This document shows positions 10,385 to 22,124 of a stretch of DNA of 64,000 nucleotides, piece after piece. The stretch is taken from assembly GCF_003576645.1 (NCBI RefSeq), contig NC_044927.1, positions 16,124,760 through 16,188,759 on the forward strand, read 5' to 3'. Position numbers and translations under genes: made by a program. Within the stretch, counting starts at the first letter, position 1. Each line of letters starts with the position of its first letter. The notes beneath the pieces were generated by a model. The model ran no database searches and had not been told where the DNA came from. It saw nothing but the letters and a program-made list of their open reading frames with translations. Source of the stretch: Ipomoea triloba (Eukaryota; Streptophyta; Magnoliopsida; Solanales; Convolvulaceae).

Positions 10385-10515
10385 GTAGGGAAAGATCATT
10401 ACATATATTATGTATGTATCAACTAGGGTAAGGCATGAAATAATGGACCCTTATAAAAAGAAATGGACCTCTCATTATGTAGTATATTACTGGTTGTAGG
10501 AAATTAATCATTCAA

Positions 10516-10555
<40 letters not shown>

Positions 10556-10877
10556 GCCGTTATACACATATTCTTACTTATAAGAATTGTAAGGATCCAA
10601 TTTAAATAAATCCCTTACAAGAATTAAATCAAGAATTGGGCCTTTTGAATAAAATAATTAATTCCGGGTTCAAGAATTATATATATATATATCAATTGGA
10701 AAGACTAAGCTCAATTAAATCAAATAAATCACCCGGCGGAAACGATTACCGGTCTCAAGGTTTGAACGAATTTTACGGGGTGTTACAATAGGGTTTTTAT
10801 TTATTTTTAATTATTTAAATAACATATAACGTCAGCTAATTATTTAGCCGACGTTGTATGTGTTTTCTGTAGTAGTG

Positions 10878-11210
10878 AAGGTTGGAAAAAGCGAAAAAGT
10901 CATTAGCATGCAATATTACTTCCAGTGTATCAAAATATTCAAAAAGCTCAAGGTTATATCCATATTGAAAAGGAGATCATGTGAAGCTCAAGTGTTGAAA
11001 TCAAGAAGTTCAAACGCAAGAATCTCAAAGTTGGAGAAACATCTCAACCTTTTTCAACCATCTCTACTTGTGAAGTAGAAAGAGATGGAGTAAACTTTGA
11101 AGGAGTTGAAAAACCTGATTGAACGTGGCTACCGGGCTTAGTAATCAAAGGAGCACGCTGTAAAAGAGTTTGTACTATTAAGGGGAATATAGTGCAAACC
11201 TTCACGTGTT
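10878..11210 (+). repeat. Copia 5' LTR, right part
   Basis: Continues the LTR interrupted at 4845. It contains GAAGCTCAAG-type short repeats and a stretch (about 11160-11228: AAGGGGAATATAGTG, then GTGAAGAAGAGTGGAGTAGG) typical of the R-U5 part of Sirevirus LTRs. The LTR end, primer-binding site and gag leader are missing: LTR sequence runs directly into gag near 11240, so a deletion joined them. Confidence 0.5.
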
Positions 11211-11227
11211 GTGAAGAAGAGTGGAGT

Positions 11228-11334
11228 AGGCTTCATTAACAGCCGAATGCAGGCTCACTTGTCTGCCATTCATGATGAGAAGTGGGACGTGATTACCGAT
11301 GGACCTATCAAGATCCTACAGGTGAACACCAACC
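11228..11334 (+). pseudogene. Copia gag, N-terminal fragment
   Basis: The frame beginning near 11211 encodes SRMQAHLSAIHDEKWDVITD and GPIKIL, the recognisable start of Copia/Sirevirus gag (UBN2-type domain). It stops at about 11325-11335, where minus-strand gypsy sequence begins. The continuation (SLLTTEERTRANLDN) is found 17 kb away at 28465. The residues before SRMQAHL are LTR-derived, so the true start codon has been deleted. Confidence 0.75.
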
Positions 11335-11956
11335 GAGCCGCTGATGATCCAACGGCACTAGCAATAGCCCCTCTCACGGCCCAATCCAGTCCACGTACGA
11401 ACCTCCTCGCCTTGCTGGCTTCGTCAGGCACGATGTTTTGAGCGAACCTCACTAGCTCCACATACTGATCATAATAGTCCTGCACAGTTGCTCCCTTTTG
11501 TTTCAATCGCAGGAATTCCTCACACTTGATTCCCTTAATCCTTTCTGTGTAGAATTGTCCTCTCAATTCTTCCTTAAATTCTTCCCAGCCAAAGTCTGGG
11601 TCTTGCAGCAAGTCGGGCCCAGCTGTTAACCACTAGTTATCTGCCGCTTTTGTCAGATAATACACGGCGGAAGATACTTGCTGATCTGCAGGACAGTTGA
11701 CTGCATTGAGTAGCTTGTCAAACGTCCTAATCCATTCTTCCAAGATTACCGGGTCTTTTTCACCCGCATAATATGGTGGCTGCCTACTTGCTTTGGCTTT
11801 TGCAAAATCAACTCGCGGCTGTCTGTGATTTTGATTCTGGACTTGCTGAGCCATCATAAATCCAGCCATTTGTTCCATTGCGAGAGCCATACGGTCCATT
11901 GCCAATAGATCGTCGCCCTGACCGACATGCATATTTCGTCTAGGCAGCATCTTCAC
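11335..11956 (-). pseudogene. Gypsy family B gag, N-terminal part
   Basis: Minus-strand ATG at 11956 (MKMLPRRNMHVGQGDD). The Retrotrans_gag domain follows: PPYYAGEKDPVILEEWIRTF, later FGWEEFKEELRGQFY and FLRLKQKGATVQDYYDQYVE, then DEASKARRFVRGLDW. A TAG at 11633-11635 replaces the expected second Trp codon of the NWW motif. The reading frame continues after it until sequence identity is lost near 11335, where Copia gag starts. Gag should run on to a CCHC knuckle and pol, both missing. It resembles the gag of the Tekay element at 18822, but only distantly. Confidence 0.85.
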
Positions 11957-12450
11957 CAGACGACAGTTTCAAGTTAGTTCTTGAAGTATAAAAGCTCTTA
12001 TGGAGTTAGCTAGCTACGTAGTTAGTATAGCAGCTACCCAAGTCCTATCTAGCAATTCCTAACATTTACTTCGTCATGCTCATCAACCAGGTATCTCAAC
12101 TATGGCATAAAAGTTAGGAACGCACTATACTATCATGCTTACTCACAACAATTATAAGCAATGATTAACGCACATAAAGATACACAAATATTGATCAAAG
12201 CATTCTAGAATCGGGAGATTTCGTGAAATACAGATGATGAGGTACCCCTTTTTTATGCTACCTGGTCTCCAGCTCCGCTCCAGAAGCTCACACTTAGACT
12301 CAGTTGGGATAGCCGTTTAGGTCAGTCTTAGCAAACTTAGGCTGACTTGAACTTGGGCTTTGAAAATCGAATTCTCCGAATTTCAATCCCAGACCTACAA
12401 TCGAGACCACACAACCTAGGCTTCGACCTGATTCCCAAAGGTTCAACCTA

Positions 12451-12463
12451 GGCTCTAATACCA
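12451..12463 (-). other. Primer-binding site of gypsy family B (copy 1)
   Basis: Minus strand TGGTATTAGAGCC three bases after the LTR end GGGGTGTTACA. It matches the initiator-Met tRNA primer site TGGTATCAGAGC with one difference. The duplicate is at 15781-15793. It fixes the element's orientation and LTR boundary. Confidence 0.8.
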
Positions 12464-12466
12464 CTT

Positions 12467-13095
12467 TGTAACACCCCGGACCTACCTTCCCGTACATCCG
12501 AGGGAGTTACCGCCACACCTAGAGAGAGAGTTCTATCATTCCGCGATAAACCTCACTCTAGGTGCACAGGCTAAAGGAAACTCTTCTAACCACAACAACC
12601 ACACAATAGTTGCTTACGCACTTATATACATATCAGCTGAAAAAGCTTAACTAGGCAAAATATACATTCTTGCACTTATATATATATATATTCATGAGTT
12701 TGCCCCTCGGGTCAAAATACAGATTAAGATTCAACTACGACCCAACAGGTCATGCTTAGCCATCACTAAGGCTACAAAAAGTATGTACACAAAAACTCCC
12801 AAGAACTCGACGTCTAGTCAATCATGCGGTACACGGGGCCGGTGAACTCTCCCCAGACCAGGTGCCACTCCCCCTCGTACCAGGTGATATGGTCCAAAAA
12901 CCGAGAGGTGGTTATGACCATCGACCATTCCTCCCAGCAGTCCCGAGGGCTAGGGTTCCAAGGGTAAGGGTAGTACACTATGAACTCAAGGGGATCGCTA
13001 CCATCTAAAGGCTCTATGGGGTAAAAGCCATAAGAAGCCTGGATCTCATCCATAACAGGGCAAGAAACAAAAGGGGCCGACGGAGCTACAGGAGT
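12467..13095 (-). repeat. Gypsy B LTR, 3' end, extra copy from the tandem duplication
   Basis: Identical to 15797-16425 apart from position. It contains the C-terminal part of the LTR-borne ORF (12814-13090) and the end of LTR B, which starts TGTAACACCCCGG on the + strand. It is followed at 13096 by a Tekay LTR after the target sequence GGAGT (13091-13095). Confidence 0.9.
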
Positions 13096-14127
13096 TGTAA
13101 TACCCCGAAAATTTAGCCGTAACAGTGAAAATTTTTTTTTGTGATCGTAGCATCGCAGAATTTCGCGGTGTACTGAACCTAGCCCAATTTTGAGTTTTAG
13201 TCTGGAATAAATTTTTGGTTTCAAAATTATTCTATTTGAATTATTTTCCACCGAAACTTTATCTGTTTGGACCTCAACTGATAAGTTGGAAGATATTTCA
13301 TTATTTTATTATTTTCTTTCAACCTTATCACACAAGGTGAGACTAGTCAAAGTGTGATCAAATTATAAAAGCCATTTTTTTCCCTTTTCCTTCCTCATTT
13401 TCGAAAATACAAGAGAGAGAGAGTGTGTGTGATCACCTTCATTATCTTCATCAAGTTTCAAGCTTCCATATCCAAAAATTCCTACTCAAGTCTCCAACTA
13501 TTCGATAAATTTCAATTTTAATCGGTTCAAAAGCTTTGTTTTCCTTCATAGATCATGAATCCAAGAATAGTTTTCTTAAATATGGAGTTATGATGTTATA
13601 CACTTCCTAGAATTTTTAGGAAAATTTTAGGTAGGAAATCCTATTTTTGCTATTTATTCTAGTATAGTTAGTGTTCTCGAGGATCTAATATTATGTATGT
13701 TGTGGATAATTTATGGATTGTGTAGAAGAATCAAAGGAAGTGGAAGAGTGAACATCCAAAGGAAATTAGTGTGAGTTCAAGAAGAAAAGGTAATCTTTAT
13801 GTCCACCAAAACCTTTTTCCACCTTGATATTCATGAAATTCTTGATAAAGTATGGATATAAAGATTTTAGTAGATGAAATTTGGTGTGATTGTGGTATAT
13901 CATGAGTATATGTGTAGACATGTGTATGATTATGTGAAGTAATTAGTATATGATCATGTTGTGGTGCATATATGAAGAAGGCATCTATATATGTAAAATC
14001 TTATATATATATATTATATACATAGGTACGTGTAACATTATTATATTATTATTATTATTATTATTATATTATTATTATTATATATATATATATAATACCT
14101 ATATATATATATTTACATATATATATA

Positions 14128-14178
<51 letters not shown>

Positions 14179-15199
14179 TACCGTATATATATATGTACAT
14201 ATTTGGTACTGTATGTATGTAAGTGATATGAAAAATTACTATATATGTATAAATAGGTATGATCTTATATGTGTATGGATATATATATATACGAAGGTAA
14301 GTTTATACTATTTAAAGTGTGTTATGTGAGAAAGTAAAGAATGAGATAAAATGAAATTATGGTGTGAGGTTGGAGACTATTCCTTTTAACATTCACAATG
14401 GATTCACAAACATTGGGCCCTGAAGTGATTGGTGTTAACCACGTTGAGTAACCTTGTAGAAACAGATCCAGGGTTACTAGAGCTAGTGACTAACCTGCGG
14501 GCTTGGAATCCCGACAAGGGGTGTGCACACTAAAGGTCCTAGATCTGCTTCCCCTAGTTGGAATAACTAGGTTGTGGTGAGGTGGTGGAAACGAGAAGGA
14601 AATTGTGGTGTTAATCGGAATATCTTTAACGTTATTATGGTAAAAGCTGGTTATTTCTATTTAAATGTTTATATGATTATGAGTACGAGTGTGAGTATGG
14701 GTATGATTATAAGTATGATATTGTGTATACAGGTGGAAATTATGATTATTGGCACAATAATGAGGAAATGAATATCTCTTATATGAGAAATCTTGTTGAA
14801 AATGTGTTATCATGTGAAATGAACTGTTTTTCGAAAACAAAGAATAAAACTATTTTCCAAAACCATGATTTTACACGGTGGAGTAGGGATTACTTAGCAC
14901 TATGTGCTAATTCTGTTTTCCAAATGAATTTCAGGTATGGAATAGATCTTGATATCCGAGAGCGATAGAAGAGAAAATGGATCTACTCTTGATGATAGAA
15001 ATCACTATGGTTTTTGAGTTGTATATTACTGGGATGCAAGGCAGTAATAGTATGTATTAATAAGGATAGTAGATGTAAAGACTACCTTAGCATCTAAGTT
15101 GACAGTTCTCTTTCTGGATTTTATGCGCTTCCGTTTTGGGAAATTAGTAATTATGATTAATTAACCTTTTTGTATGATGGAAAATCTGGGGGTGTTACA
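13096..15199 (+). repeat. Extra Tekay 5' LTR (tandem duplication copy 1)
   Basis: Starts TGTAATACCCCG and ends GGGGGTGTTACA, followed by the primer-binding site TGGTATCAGAGC (15202-15213) and about 100 bases of leader before the duplication junction at 15316. It is almost identical to the LTR at 16426. Near its right end (15103-15118) a short segment replaces the stretch present in the other two Tekay LTRs. It is not attached to an internal region of its own. Confidence 0.9.
14043..14180. repeat. ATT/AT microsatellite in Tekay LTR copy 1
   Basis: A run of ATT units followed by long TA runs. The corresponding runs at 17370-17508 and 24661-24830 differ in length and interruptions, making this the fastest-changing part of the LTR. 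It opens a low-complexity Ile/Tyr reading frame that is not a gene. Confidence 0.95.
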
Positions 15200-16425
15200 G
15201 TTGGTATCAGAGCTCTAGGTTGAGACCTAGGCATGAACTTTAGGGTGGAACTCTAAGAAATAAGTATTGGATCTTAAGAAGGTAGAGATGAAATTCTAGG
15301 AATGAAATTTTTTAGGTATAAAAGCTCTTATGGAGTTAGCTAGCTACGTAGTTAGTATAGCAGCTACCCAAGTCCTATCTAGCAATTCCTAACATTTACT
15401 TCGTCATGCTCATCAACCAGGTATCTCAACTATGGCATAAAAGTTAGGAACGCACTATACTATCATGCTTACTCACAACAATTATAAGCAATGATTAACG
15501 CACATAAAGATACACAAATATTGATCAAAGCATTCTAGAATCGGGAGATTTCGTGAAATACAGATGATGAGGTACCCCTTTTTTATGCTACCTGGTCTCC
15601 AGCTCCGCTCCAGAAGCTCACACTTAGACTCAGTTGGGATAGCCGTTTAGGTCAGTCTTAGCAAACTTAGGCTGACTTGAACTTGGGCTTTGAAAATCGA
15701 ATTCTCCGAATTTCAATCCCAGACCTACAATCGAGACCACACAACCTAGGCTTCGACCTGATTCCCAAAGGTTCAACCTAGGCTCTAATACCACTTTGTA
15801 ACACCCCGGACCTACCTTCCCGTACATCCGAGGGAGTTACCGCCACACCTAGAGAGAGAGTTCTATCATTCCGCGATAAACCTCACTCTAGGTGCACAGG
15901 CTAAAGGAAACTCTTCTAACCACAACAACCACACAATAGTTGCTTACGCACTTATATACATATCAGCTGAAAAAGCTTAACTAGGCAAAATATACATTCT
16001 TGCACTTATATATATATATATTCATGAGTTTGCCCCTCGGGTCAAAATACAGATTAAGATTCAACTACGACCCAACAGGTCATGCTTAGCCATCACTAAG
16101 GCTACAAAAAGTATGTACACAAAAACTCCCAAGAACTCGACGTCTAGTCAATCATGCGGTACACGGGGCCGGTGAACTCTCCCCAGACCAGGTGCCACTC
16201 CCCCTCGTACCAGGTGATATGGTCCAAAAACCGAGAGGTGGTTATGACCATCGACCATTCCTCCCAGCAGTCCCGAGGGCTAGGGTTCCAAGGGTAAGGG
16301 TAGTACACTATGAACTCAAGGGGATCGCTACCATCTAAAGGCTCTATGGGGTAAAAGCCATAAGAAGCCTGGATCTCATCCATAACAGGGCAAGAAACAA
16401 AAGGGGCCGACGGAGCTACAGGAGT

Positions 16426-17373
16426 TGTAATACCCCGAAAATTTAGCCGTAACAGTGAAAATTTTTTTTTGTGATCGTAGCATCGCAGAATTTCGCGGTG
16501 TACTGAACCTAGCCCAATTTTGAGTTTTAGTCTGGAATAAATTTTTGGTTTCAAAATTATTCTATTTGAATTATTTTCCACCGAAACTTTATCTGTTTGG
16601 ACCTCAACTGATAAGTTGGAAGATATTTCATTATTTTATTATTTTCTTTCAACCTTATCACACAAGGTGAGACTAGTCAAAGTGTGATCAAATTATAAAA
16701 GCCATTTTTTTCCCTTTTCCTTCCTCATTTTCGAAAATACAAGAGAGAGAGAGTGTGTGTGATCACCTTCATTATCTTCATCAAGTTTCAAGCTTCCATA
16801 TCCAAAAATTCCTACTCAAGTCTCCAACTATTCGATAAATTTCAATTTTAATCGGTTCAAAAGCTTTGTTTTCCTTCATAGATCATGAATCCAAGAATAG
16901 TTTTCTTAAATATGGAGTTATGATGTTATACACTTCCTAGAATTTTTAGGAAAATTTTAGGTAGGAAATCCTATTTTTGCTATTTATTCTAGTATAGTTA
17001 GTGTTCTCGAGGATCTAATATTATGTATGTTGTGGATAATTTATGGATTGTGTAGAAGAATCAAAGGAAGTGGAAGAGTGAACATCCAAAGGAAATTAGT
17101 GTGAGTTCAAGAAGAAAAGGTAATCTTTATGTCCACCAAAACCTTTTTCCACCTTGATATTCATGAAATTCTTGATAAAGTATGGATATAAAGATTTTAG
17201 TAGATGAAATTTGGTGTGATTGTGGTATATCATGAGTATATGTGTAGACATGTGTATGATTATGTGAAGTAATTAGTATATGATCATGTTGTGGTGCATA
17301 TATGAAGAAGGCATCTATATATGTAAAATCTTATATATATATATTATATACATAGGTACGTGTAACATTATTA

Positions 17374-17416
<43 letters not shown>

Positions 17417-17469
17417 TAATCATATATATATACTATATATATATATTTAATATATATATATATATATTC

Positions 17470-17503
<34 letters not shown>

Positions 17504-18549
17504 ATATGTTTACCGTATATATATATGTACATATTTGGTACTGTATGTATGTAAGTGATATGAAAAATTACTATATATGTATAAATAGGTATGATCTTAT
17601 ATGTGTATGGTATATATATATATACGAAGGTAAGTTTATACTATTTAAAGTGTGTTATGTGAGAAAGTAAAGAATGAGATAAAATGAAATTATGGTGTGA
17701 GGTTGGAGACTATTCCTTTTAACATTCACAATGGATTCACAAACATTGGGCCTTGAAGTGATTGGTGTTAACCACGTTGAGTAACCTTGTAGAAACAGAT
17801 CCAGGGTTACTAGAGCTAGTGACTAACCTGCGGGCTTGGAATCCCTACAAGGGGTGTGCACACTAAAGGTCCTAGATCTGCTTCCCCTAGTTGGAATAAC
17901 TAGGTTGTGGTGAGGTGGTGGAAACGAGAAGGAAATTGTGGTGTTAATCGGAATATCTTTAACGTTATTATGGTAAAAGCTGGTTATTTCTATTTAAATG
18001 TTTATATGATTATGAGTACGAGTGTGAGTATGGGTATGGTTATAAGTATGATATTGTGTATACAGGTGGAAATTATGATTATTGGCACAATAATGAGGAA
18101 ATGAATATCTCTTATATGAGAAATCTTGTTGAAAATGTGTTATCATGTGAAATGAACTGTTTTTCGAAAACAAAGAATAAAACTATTTTCCAAAACCATG
18201 ATTTTACACGGTGGAGTAGGGATTACTTAGCACTATGTGCTAATTCTGTTTTCCAAATGAATTTCAGGTATGGAATAGATCTTGATATCCGAGAGCGATA
18301 GAAGAGAAAATGGATCTACTCTTGATGATAGAAATCACTATGGTTTTTGAGTTGTATATTACTGGGATGTAAGGCAGTAATAGTATGTATTAATAAGGAT
18401 AGTAGATGTAAAGACTACCTTAGCATCTAAGTTGTAACAAACTTAGGTGTGGAGTAGCACTTCTGGATTTTATGCGCTTCCGTTTTGGGAAATTAGTAAT
18501 TATGATTAATTATACCTTTTTGTATGATGGAAAATCTGGGGGTGTTACA
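16426..18549 (+). repeat. Tekay 5' LTR
   Basis: Starts TGTAATACCCCG and ends GGGGGTGTTACA. The TATA box is at 16692-16700, followed by a GA microsatellite and a CT-rich leader. It contains an ATT/AT microsatellite (17370-17508). Confidence 0.95.
16692..16700 (+). promoter_or_regulatory. TATA box of the Tekay 5' LTR
   Basis: ATTATAAAAGCC about 270 bases into the LTR, followed by pyrimidine-rich sequence and GAGAGAGAG. The same motif is kept in the extra LTR (13362-13370) and the 3' LTR (about 23818-23826). Confidence 0.65.
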
Positions 18550-18551
18550 GT

Positions 18552-18563
18552 TGGTATCAGAGC
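18552..18563 (+). other. Primer-binding site, initiator-Met tRNA
   Basis: TGGTATCAGAGC two bases after the LTR end. This is the standard primer site of many plant Ty3/gypsy and Copia elements and marks the start of minus-strand DNA synthesis. Confidence 0.95.
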
Positions 18564-18821
18564 TCTAGGTTGAGACCTAGGCATGAACTTTAGGGTGGAA
18601 CTCTAAGAAATAAGTATTGGATCTTAAGAAGGTAGAGATGAAATTCTAGGAATGAAATTTTTTTAGGAATCGTGGTGAGGGTGTGATATTATTTTACTTG
18701 GTTAAGATTATGTTTAATCCTTAGAACTGTCACTATTGCACCCGATTTGGTGTGCACCTGTGTAAGTTAGATAGTGATTTGTGCTTGTCTTAACCTCGTA
18801 TTGGTTCTGCAGTAGTTTATA

Positions 18822-21800
18822 ATGGCTCCGTCTGGAAGGAGAGCCGAACCTCGTGGAACTCCTACCGAGGAACTGCTAGCGCAGAATTTGCAGCAATTGA
18901 CCCAATTGACTCAAACTTTGGGAAATGCGCTTCTCAATAATCAACGGGGAGGGCCAGATGTGGCTAAGATCATAGCTGGGCATCGTCCGCCATTCTTCAC
19001 TGGTAAGGAAGATCCACTAGTGTTAGAAGATTGGATAAGGACTTTCGACAAAATGTTTGAGGCTGTAGAATGTCCTGAAGAAAGGAGGGTGGAGATAGCT
19101 ACATTCTATTTCCAGCAAGAAGCTGACAACTGGTGGAGTATGATGGGACCCATGTATCAACAACAAGGAGAATTTCAATGGACTGACCTTAAAGCTCGAA
19201 TGCGGGATCATTTTTATCCCGAGCATGTTAAGTCCGCTAAGTACGAGGAATTTCTACATCTACGTCAAGGGACGACATCTGTTCAGGACTACTATGCTAA
19301 GTATCTTGAGCTGGCACGATTTGCCCCTACCTTAGCCCCGGATGAGCCAAGCAAGGCTAGGAAGTTTGTAAATGGATTAAATTTTGAGACTCAAAAAGCT
19401 GTTTGTGTGTTTGAGTGTCAGACTCTTGGAGAGGCTTATAACCGGGCTGCCAAACATTATCGAGTCCAGCAGATGCAGAAGGAGGTTCGTGAGAAGGGTA
19501 AGAGGAAATTTGAAGGTAGTAGCAGAGGGGGAGAGAAGAACTCTAAGATGAGTCAAGGAGAGGTTATTCGGGATTACCAAAGAAGTGGGATTCCCAGACC
19601 TAGGAGGGATTTCCCAACTCAAAGCACGGGGATGACTAGTAGAGGATGGATGAAGGAGAGGCATTTCTACTGTAAAAGATGTGGGAAGGATCATCCCGGT
19701 GTCGATTGCATAGGGATGCCGGTAGAGTGCTTCAATTGTGGGAAGAAGGGCCATCGCTCATTTGAATGTCAAACTAGCAGGAGGGAAGGGTCATTCCGTC
19801 CTAGCCAGAGTCAAGAAAAGACCCAACAATCTGGAATACAAGTGAAGGCTAGGAATGGAGTGAACATGGCAAATAGCAACATTGAGAGCACAAGCAAGGC
19901 ACCAACTAGCAGGAGTGGACCCCAGCAAGGGAGGATCTTTGTGATGAGTAAAACTCAGGCGGATGTGAGCGATGTGGTGGCAGGTACTGTTCTGCTTCGT
20001 GATATACCTGCTTATGTATTATTTGACTCTGGAGCATCTCATTCTTTTATATCCTCAAGGTTTGTAGAGAAATTAAAGTTAGTACCTAGTTCCCAAGTAC
20101 AATTTAAAGTGAACCTTGCATCGGGGAAGGTGGTGACCTGTAGTAATGTTTTTGAGAATATACCTATAAATATAGAAGGGGAAAGTTTCCCTTGTACCTT
20201 AATACAGTTTGGGTTAGACGACTTTGATATAATATTAGGGATGGATTGGTTAGGAAAATATAGGGCTAAGATCTTTTGTAGTCAACAAAAAGTGGTACTG
20301 AGGAACCCAAAAGGAAAACGTGTGTCCTATAAGGGAGTTGCAAGTCGGCCCGAGGTGAGATTGGTATCTTTGGCCAAGATGAGAAAGTATGTGGAAAAAA
20401 GGTGTGAAGTATTTTTGTGCATGGTGGAAGATTTGAATGTGGATAAGAAGGGAATTGAGCAAATCCCTGTCGTAAGGGAGTTTCCTGACATATTCCTCGA
20501 AGAGATTCCAGGCTTCCCTCCACAACGGGAAGTAGAGTTCACCATTGATCTAGTACCGGGCACTACTCCTATTTCAAAGACCCCATACCGAATGGCCCCA
20601 ATAGAATTACAAGAATTGAAGGAGCAGCTTCAAGACTTGTTAGATAAGGGATACATTCGTCCGAGTGTATCGCCATGGGGAGCTCCAGTATTGTTCGTGA
20701 AAAAGAAGGACGGGGGGTTGCGACTCTGCATTGACTACCGTGAGTTGAACCGGGTGACTGTCAAGAATAAGTACCCACTCCCTCGGATTGATGATCTGTT
20801 CGATCAATTAAAGGAGGCTGGTACTTTCTCAAAGATAGATTTGAGGTCGGGATATCATCAAGTGAGAGTGGCTGAGAAAGATATATCTAAGACAGCCTTT
20901 CGGACAAGGTACGGCCACTATGAATTTACGGTGATGCCGTTTGGGTTAACAAACGCACCAGCAGTATTCATGGATCTCATGAATAGGGTGTTTAGACCTT
21001 ACTTGGATGAGTTTGTCATTGTATTCATCGATGACATTTTAGTCTACTCCCGGAATCCGAAAGAACATGAGGATCATCTTCGGATCGTGTTGCAAACACT
21101 AAGGGAAAATCAATTATATGCCAAGTTGTCTAAGTGTGATTTTTGGAAGGATAGTGTGGCATTTCTAGGCCATATCGTGACTAAGGAAGGAATCTCGGTG
21201 GATCCAGCCAAAATTCAAGCTGTGATGAATTGGCCTACTCATACGACAGTTACTGAGGTCCGAAGTTTTATGGGATTAGCAGGGTATTATCGAAGGTTTG
21301 TGCCAAATTTTTCTCGAATAGCCCAACCTATCACAAATCTCATGAGGAAGACTATTGTATTCCGTTGGGAAGAAAGTTGTGAGAAAGCTTTCCAGGAGTT
21401 AAAGGAAAAGTTAACCACTGCTCCTGTATTGATTCTACCATCAGGAACTGAGGGATTTGAAATATATAGTGATGCATCAAAGAAAGGTCTTGGGTGTGTA
21501 CTAATGCAAAATGGGAGAGTGGTGGCATACGCATCAAGACAACTAAAGAAACATGAGGTGAATTATCCCACCCATGACTTGGAATTAGCGGCAGTTGTGT
21601 TTGCTTTAAAGATTTGGAGGCATTATCTTTATGGAGTGCAGTGTAAGATCTTCACGGACCATAAGAGCTTAAAGTATATCTTTACTCAAAAAGAATTAAA
21701 CATGAGGCAGAGGAGGTGGTTGGAATTCATTAAGGACTATGACTTGGTAATCCAGTATCATGAAGGAAAGGCAAATGTAGTAGCAGATGCTTTGAGTAGG

Positions 21801-22124
21801 AAGACGAGTCATACTCTTAATACTATTTGGGTACTACCATATGACTTATGCAAGGAATTTCAAAGACTAAATTTGGAGGTAAGAGAGCAAGGTGGGACCA
21901 AAGCTGAAATTGAGTTATACCACATGAGAATTATTCCCAACATGTTTGAAGAAAAAAAGAAAGAACAACTTAAGGATCAAGAGTTGAACAAAGTAAAGAC
22001 TGAATTGGTTGATGGAAAGAAAGGACCATTTGTACTATACAATGACGGAAGCCTGCGCTATAATGGTCGATGGTGTATTCCAAAGGCATGTATAGAGATC
22101 AAGCAGCAAATTTTAGAAGAATGA
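18822..22124 (+). CDS. Tekay gag-protease-RT-RNase H polyprotein (first 1100 residues)
   Basis: ATG at 18822, 270 bases after the primer site. In order: Retrotrans_gag domain (residues about 55-200; [36 protein letters not shown]), a first knuckle ([13 protein letters not shown], about 287) and a canonical CCHC knuckle ([14 protein letters not shown], about 303), the aspartic protease site FDSGASHSF (Asp about 402), reverse transcriptase with YPLPRIDDL and the catalytic FIDDILVYS (about 737), and RNase H starting [10 protein letters not shown] (about 882) with FTDHKSLKY. Everything is open until a TGA at 22122-22124 just before the integrase zinc domain. It makes capsid-like protein and the enzymes that copy element RNA into DNA in cytoplasmic particles. 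The frame continues after the TGA, so this is either a single mutation or, less likely, a readthrough site. Confidence 0.95.
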   Translation: MAPSGRRAEPRGTPTEELLAQNLQQLTQLTQTLGNALLNNQRGGPDVAKIIAGHRPPFFTGKEDPLVLEDWIRTFDKMFEAVECPEERRVEIATFYFQQEADNWWSMMGPMYQQQGEFQWTDLKARMRDHFYPEHVKSAKYEEFLHLRQGTTSVQDYYAKYLELARFAPTLAPDEPSKARKFVNGLNFETQKAVCVFECQTLGEAYNRAAKHYRVQQMQKEVREKGKRKFEGSSRGGEKNSKMSQGEVIRDYQRSGIPRPRRDFPTQSTGMTSRGWMKERHFYCKRCGKDHPGVDCIGMPVECFNCGKKGHRSFECQTSRREGSFRPSQSQEKTQQSGIQVKARNGVNMANSNIESTSKAPTSRSGPQQGRIFVMSKTQADVSDVVAGTVLLRDIPAYVLFDSGASHSFISSRFVEKLKLVPSSQVQFKVNLASGKVVTCSNVFENIPINIEGESFPCTLIQFGLDDFDIILGMDWLGKYRAKIFCSQQKVVLRNPKGKRVSYKGVASRPEVRLVSLAKMRKYVEKRCEVFLCMVEDLNVDKKGIEQIPVVREFPDIFLEEIPGFPPQREVEFTIDLVPGTTPISKTPYRMAPIELQELKEQLQDLLDKGYIRPSVSPWGAPVLFVKKKDGGLRLCIDYRELNRVTVKNKYPLPRIDDLFDQLKEAGTFSKIDLRSGYHQVRVAEKDISKTAFRTRYGHYEFTVMPFGLTNAPAVFMDLMNRVFRPYLDEFVIVFIDDILVYSRNPKEHEDHLRIVLQTLRENQLYAKLSKCDFWKDSVAFLGHIVTKEGISVDPAKIQAVMNWPTHTTVTEVRSFMGLAGYYRRFVPNFSRIAQPITNLMRKTIVFRWEESCEKAFQELKEKLTTAPVLILPSGTEGFEIYSDASKKGLGCVLMQNGRVVAYASRQLKKHEVNYPTHDLELAAVVFALKIWRHYLYGVQCKIFTDHKSLKYIFTQKELNMRQRRWLEFIKDYDLVIQYHEGKANVVADALSRKTSHTLNTIWVLPYDLCKEFQRLNLEVREQGGTKAEIELYHMRIIPNMFEEKKKEQLKDQELNKVKTELVDGKKGPFVLYNDGSLRYNGRWCIPKACIEIKQQILEE

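Larger units (their letters stand above)
8288..10787 (-). mobile_element. Solo LTR (family D, gypsy) nested in the CACTA
   Basis: Exactly 2500 bp, starting TGTGACACCCC and ending GGGGTGTTACA, with a perfect 5-bp duplication ATAGG at 8283-8287 and 10788-10792. On the minus strand it starts TGTAACACCCCG and has a TATA-like TAATATAAAAG at 10374-10384, so transcription runs right to left. There is no internal region, hence a solo LTR. Its middle (about 8820-10000) is similar to the reverse complement of 62360-63570 in the gypsy LTR at the right end of the window, so the two families are related in their R-U5 half. Confidence 0.92.
4846..10877. mobile_element. Non-autonomous CACTA (En/Spm) transposon carrying gene fragments
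   Basis: The left end is CACTACTACACAGA at 4846 and the right end is its inverse, ..CTGTAGTAGTG, at 10877. The 3-bp target duplication AAG is present at 4843-4845 and 10878-10880. Sub-terminal repeats built on AACGTCGGCTA follow at both ends. No transposase (TNPD/TNPA-like) is visible, so mobilisation would need a helper. The interior holds exons of two unrelated plant genes (5631-7917), so this is a Pack-CACTA-type element. A solo LTR of 2500 bp plus its 5-bp duplication sits in the right sub-terminal region; without it the transposon would be about 3.5 kb. Confidence 0.93.
11987..15316. repeat. 3.33-kb tandem duplication, copy 1
   Basis: Starts TATAAAAGCTCTTATGG and runs through the gypsy B leader and LTR end into a complete Tekay 5' LTR, primer-binding site and 100 bases of leader, ending ..TTTTTTAGG. 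The same sequence follows immediately as copy 2, with an offset of 3330. Coding-looking stretches in both copies are identical. A few single-base differences, AT-repeat length changes and one replaced stretch near 15103-15118 distinguish them. The duplication must post-date the Tekay insertion, or it is an assembly error. Confidence 0.9.
15317..18667. repeat. 3.33-kb tandem duplication, copy 2
   Basis: Second copy of 11987-15316. Here the Tekay leader continues into the intact gag-pol, so this is the original arrangement and copy 1 the added one, or copy 1 comes from an assembly error. The junction GG|TATAAAAG at 15316/15317 shows only one or two bases of shared sequence. Confidence 0.9.

Noticed and set aside
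12300..13251. Minus-strand ORFs of 65 and 145 codons repeated at 15630-16581
   Set aside because: The first is gypsy B leader and LTR end. The second runs from Tekay LTR sequence into the LTR-borne ORF, so its N-terminal half is not native; only the part inside LTR B is kept in the annotation.
13950..14222. Ile/Tyr-rich ORF (also at 24574-24882)
   Set aside because: Translation of AT/ATT microsatellites in the Tekay LTR; length differs between LTR copies.
14574..14968. Small plus-strand ORFs repeated in all three Tekay LTRs
   Set aside because: They lie in LTR sequence, overlap each other and show no domain; repetition reflects LTR copies, not selection.
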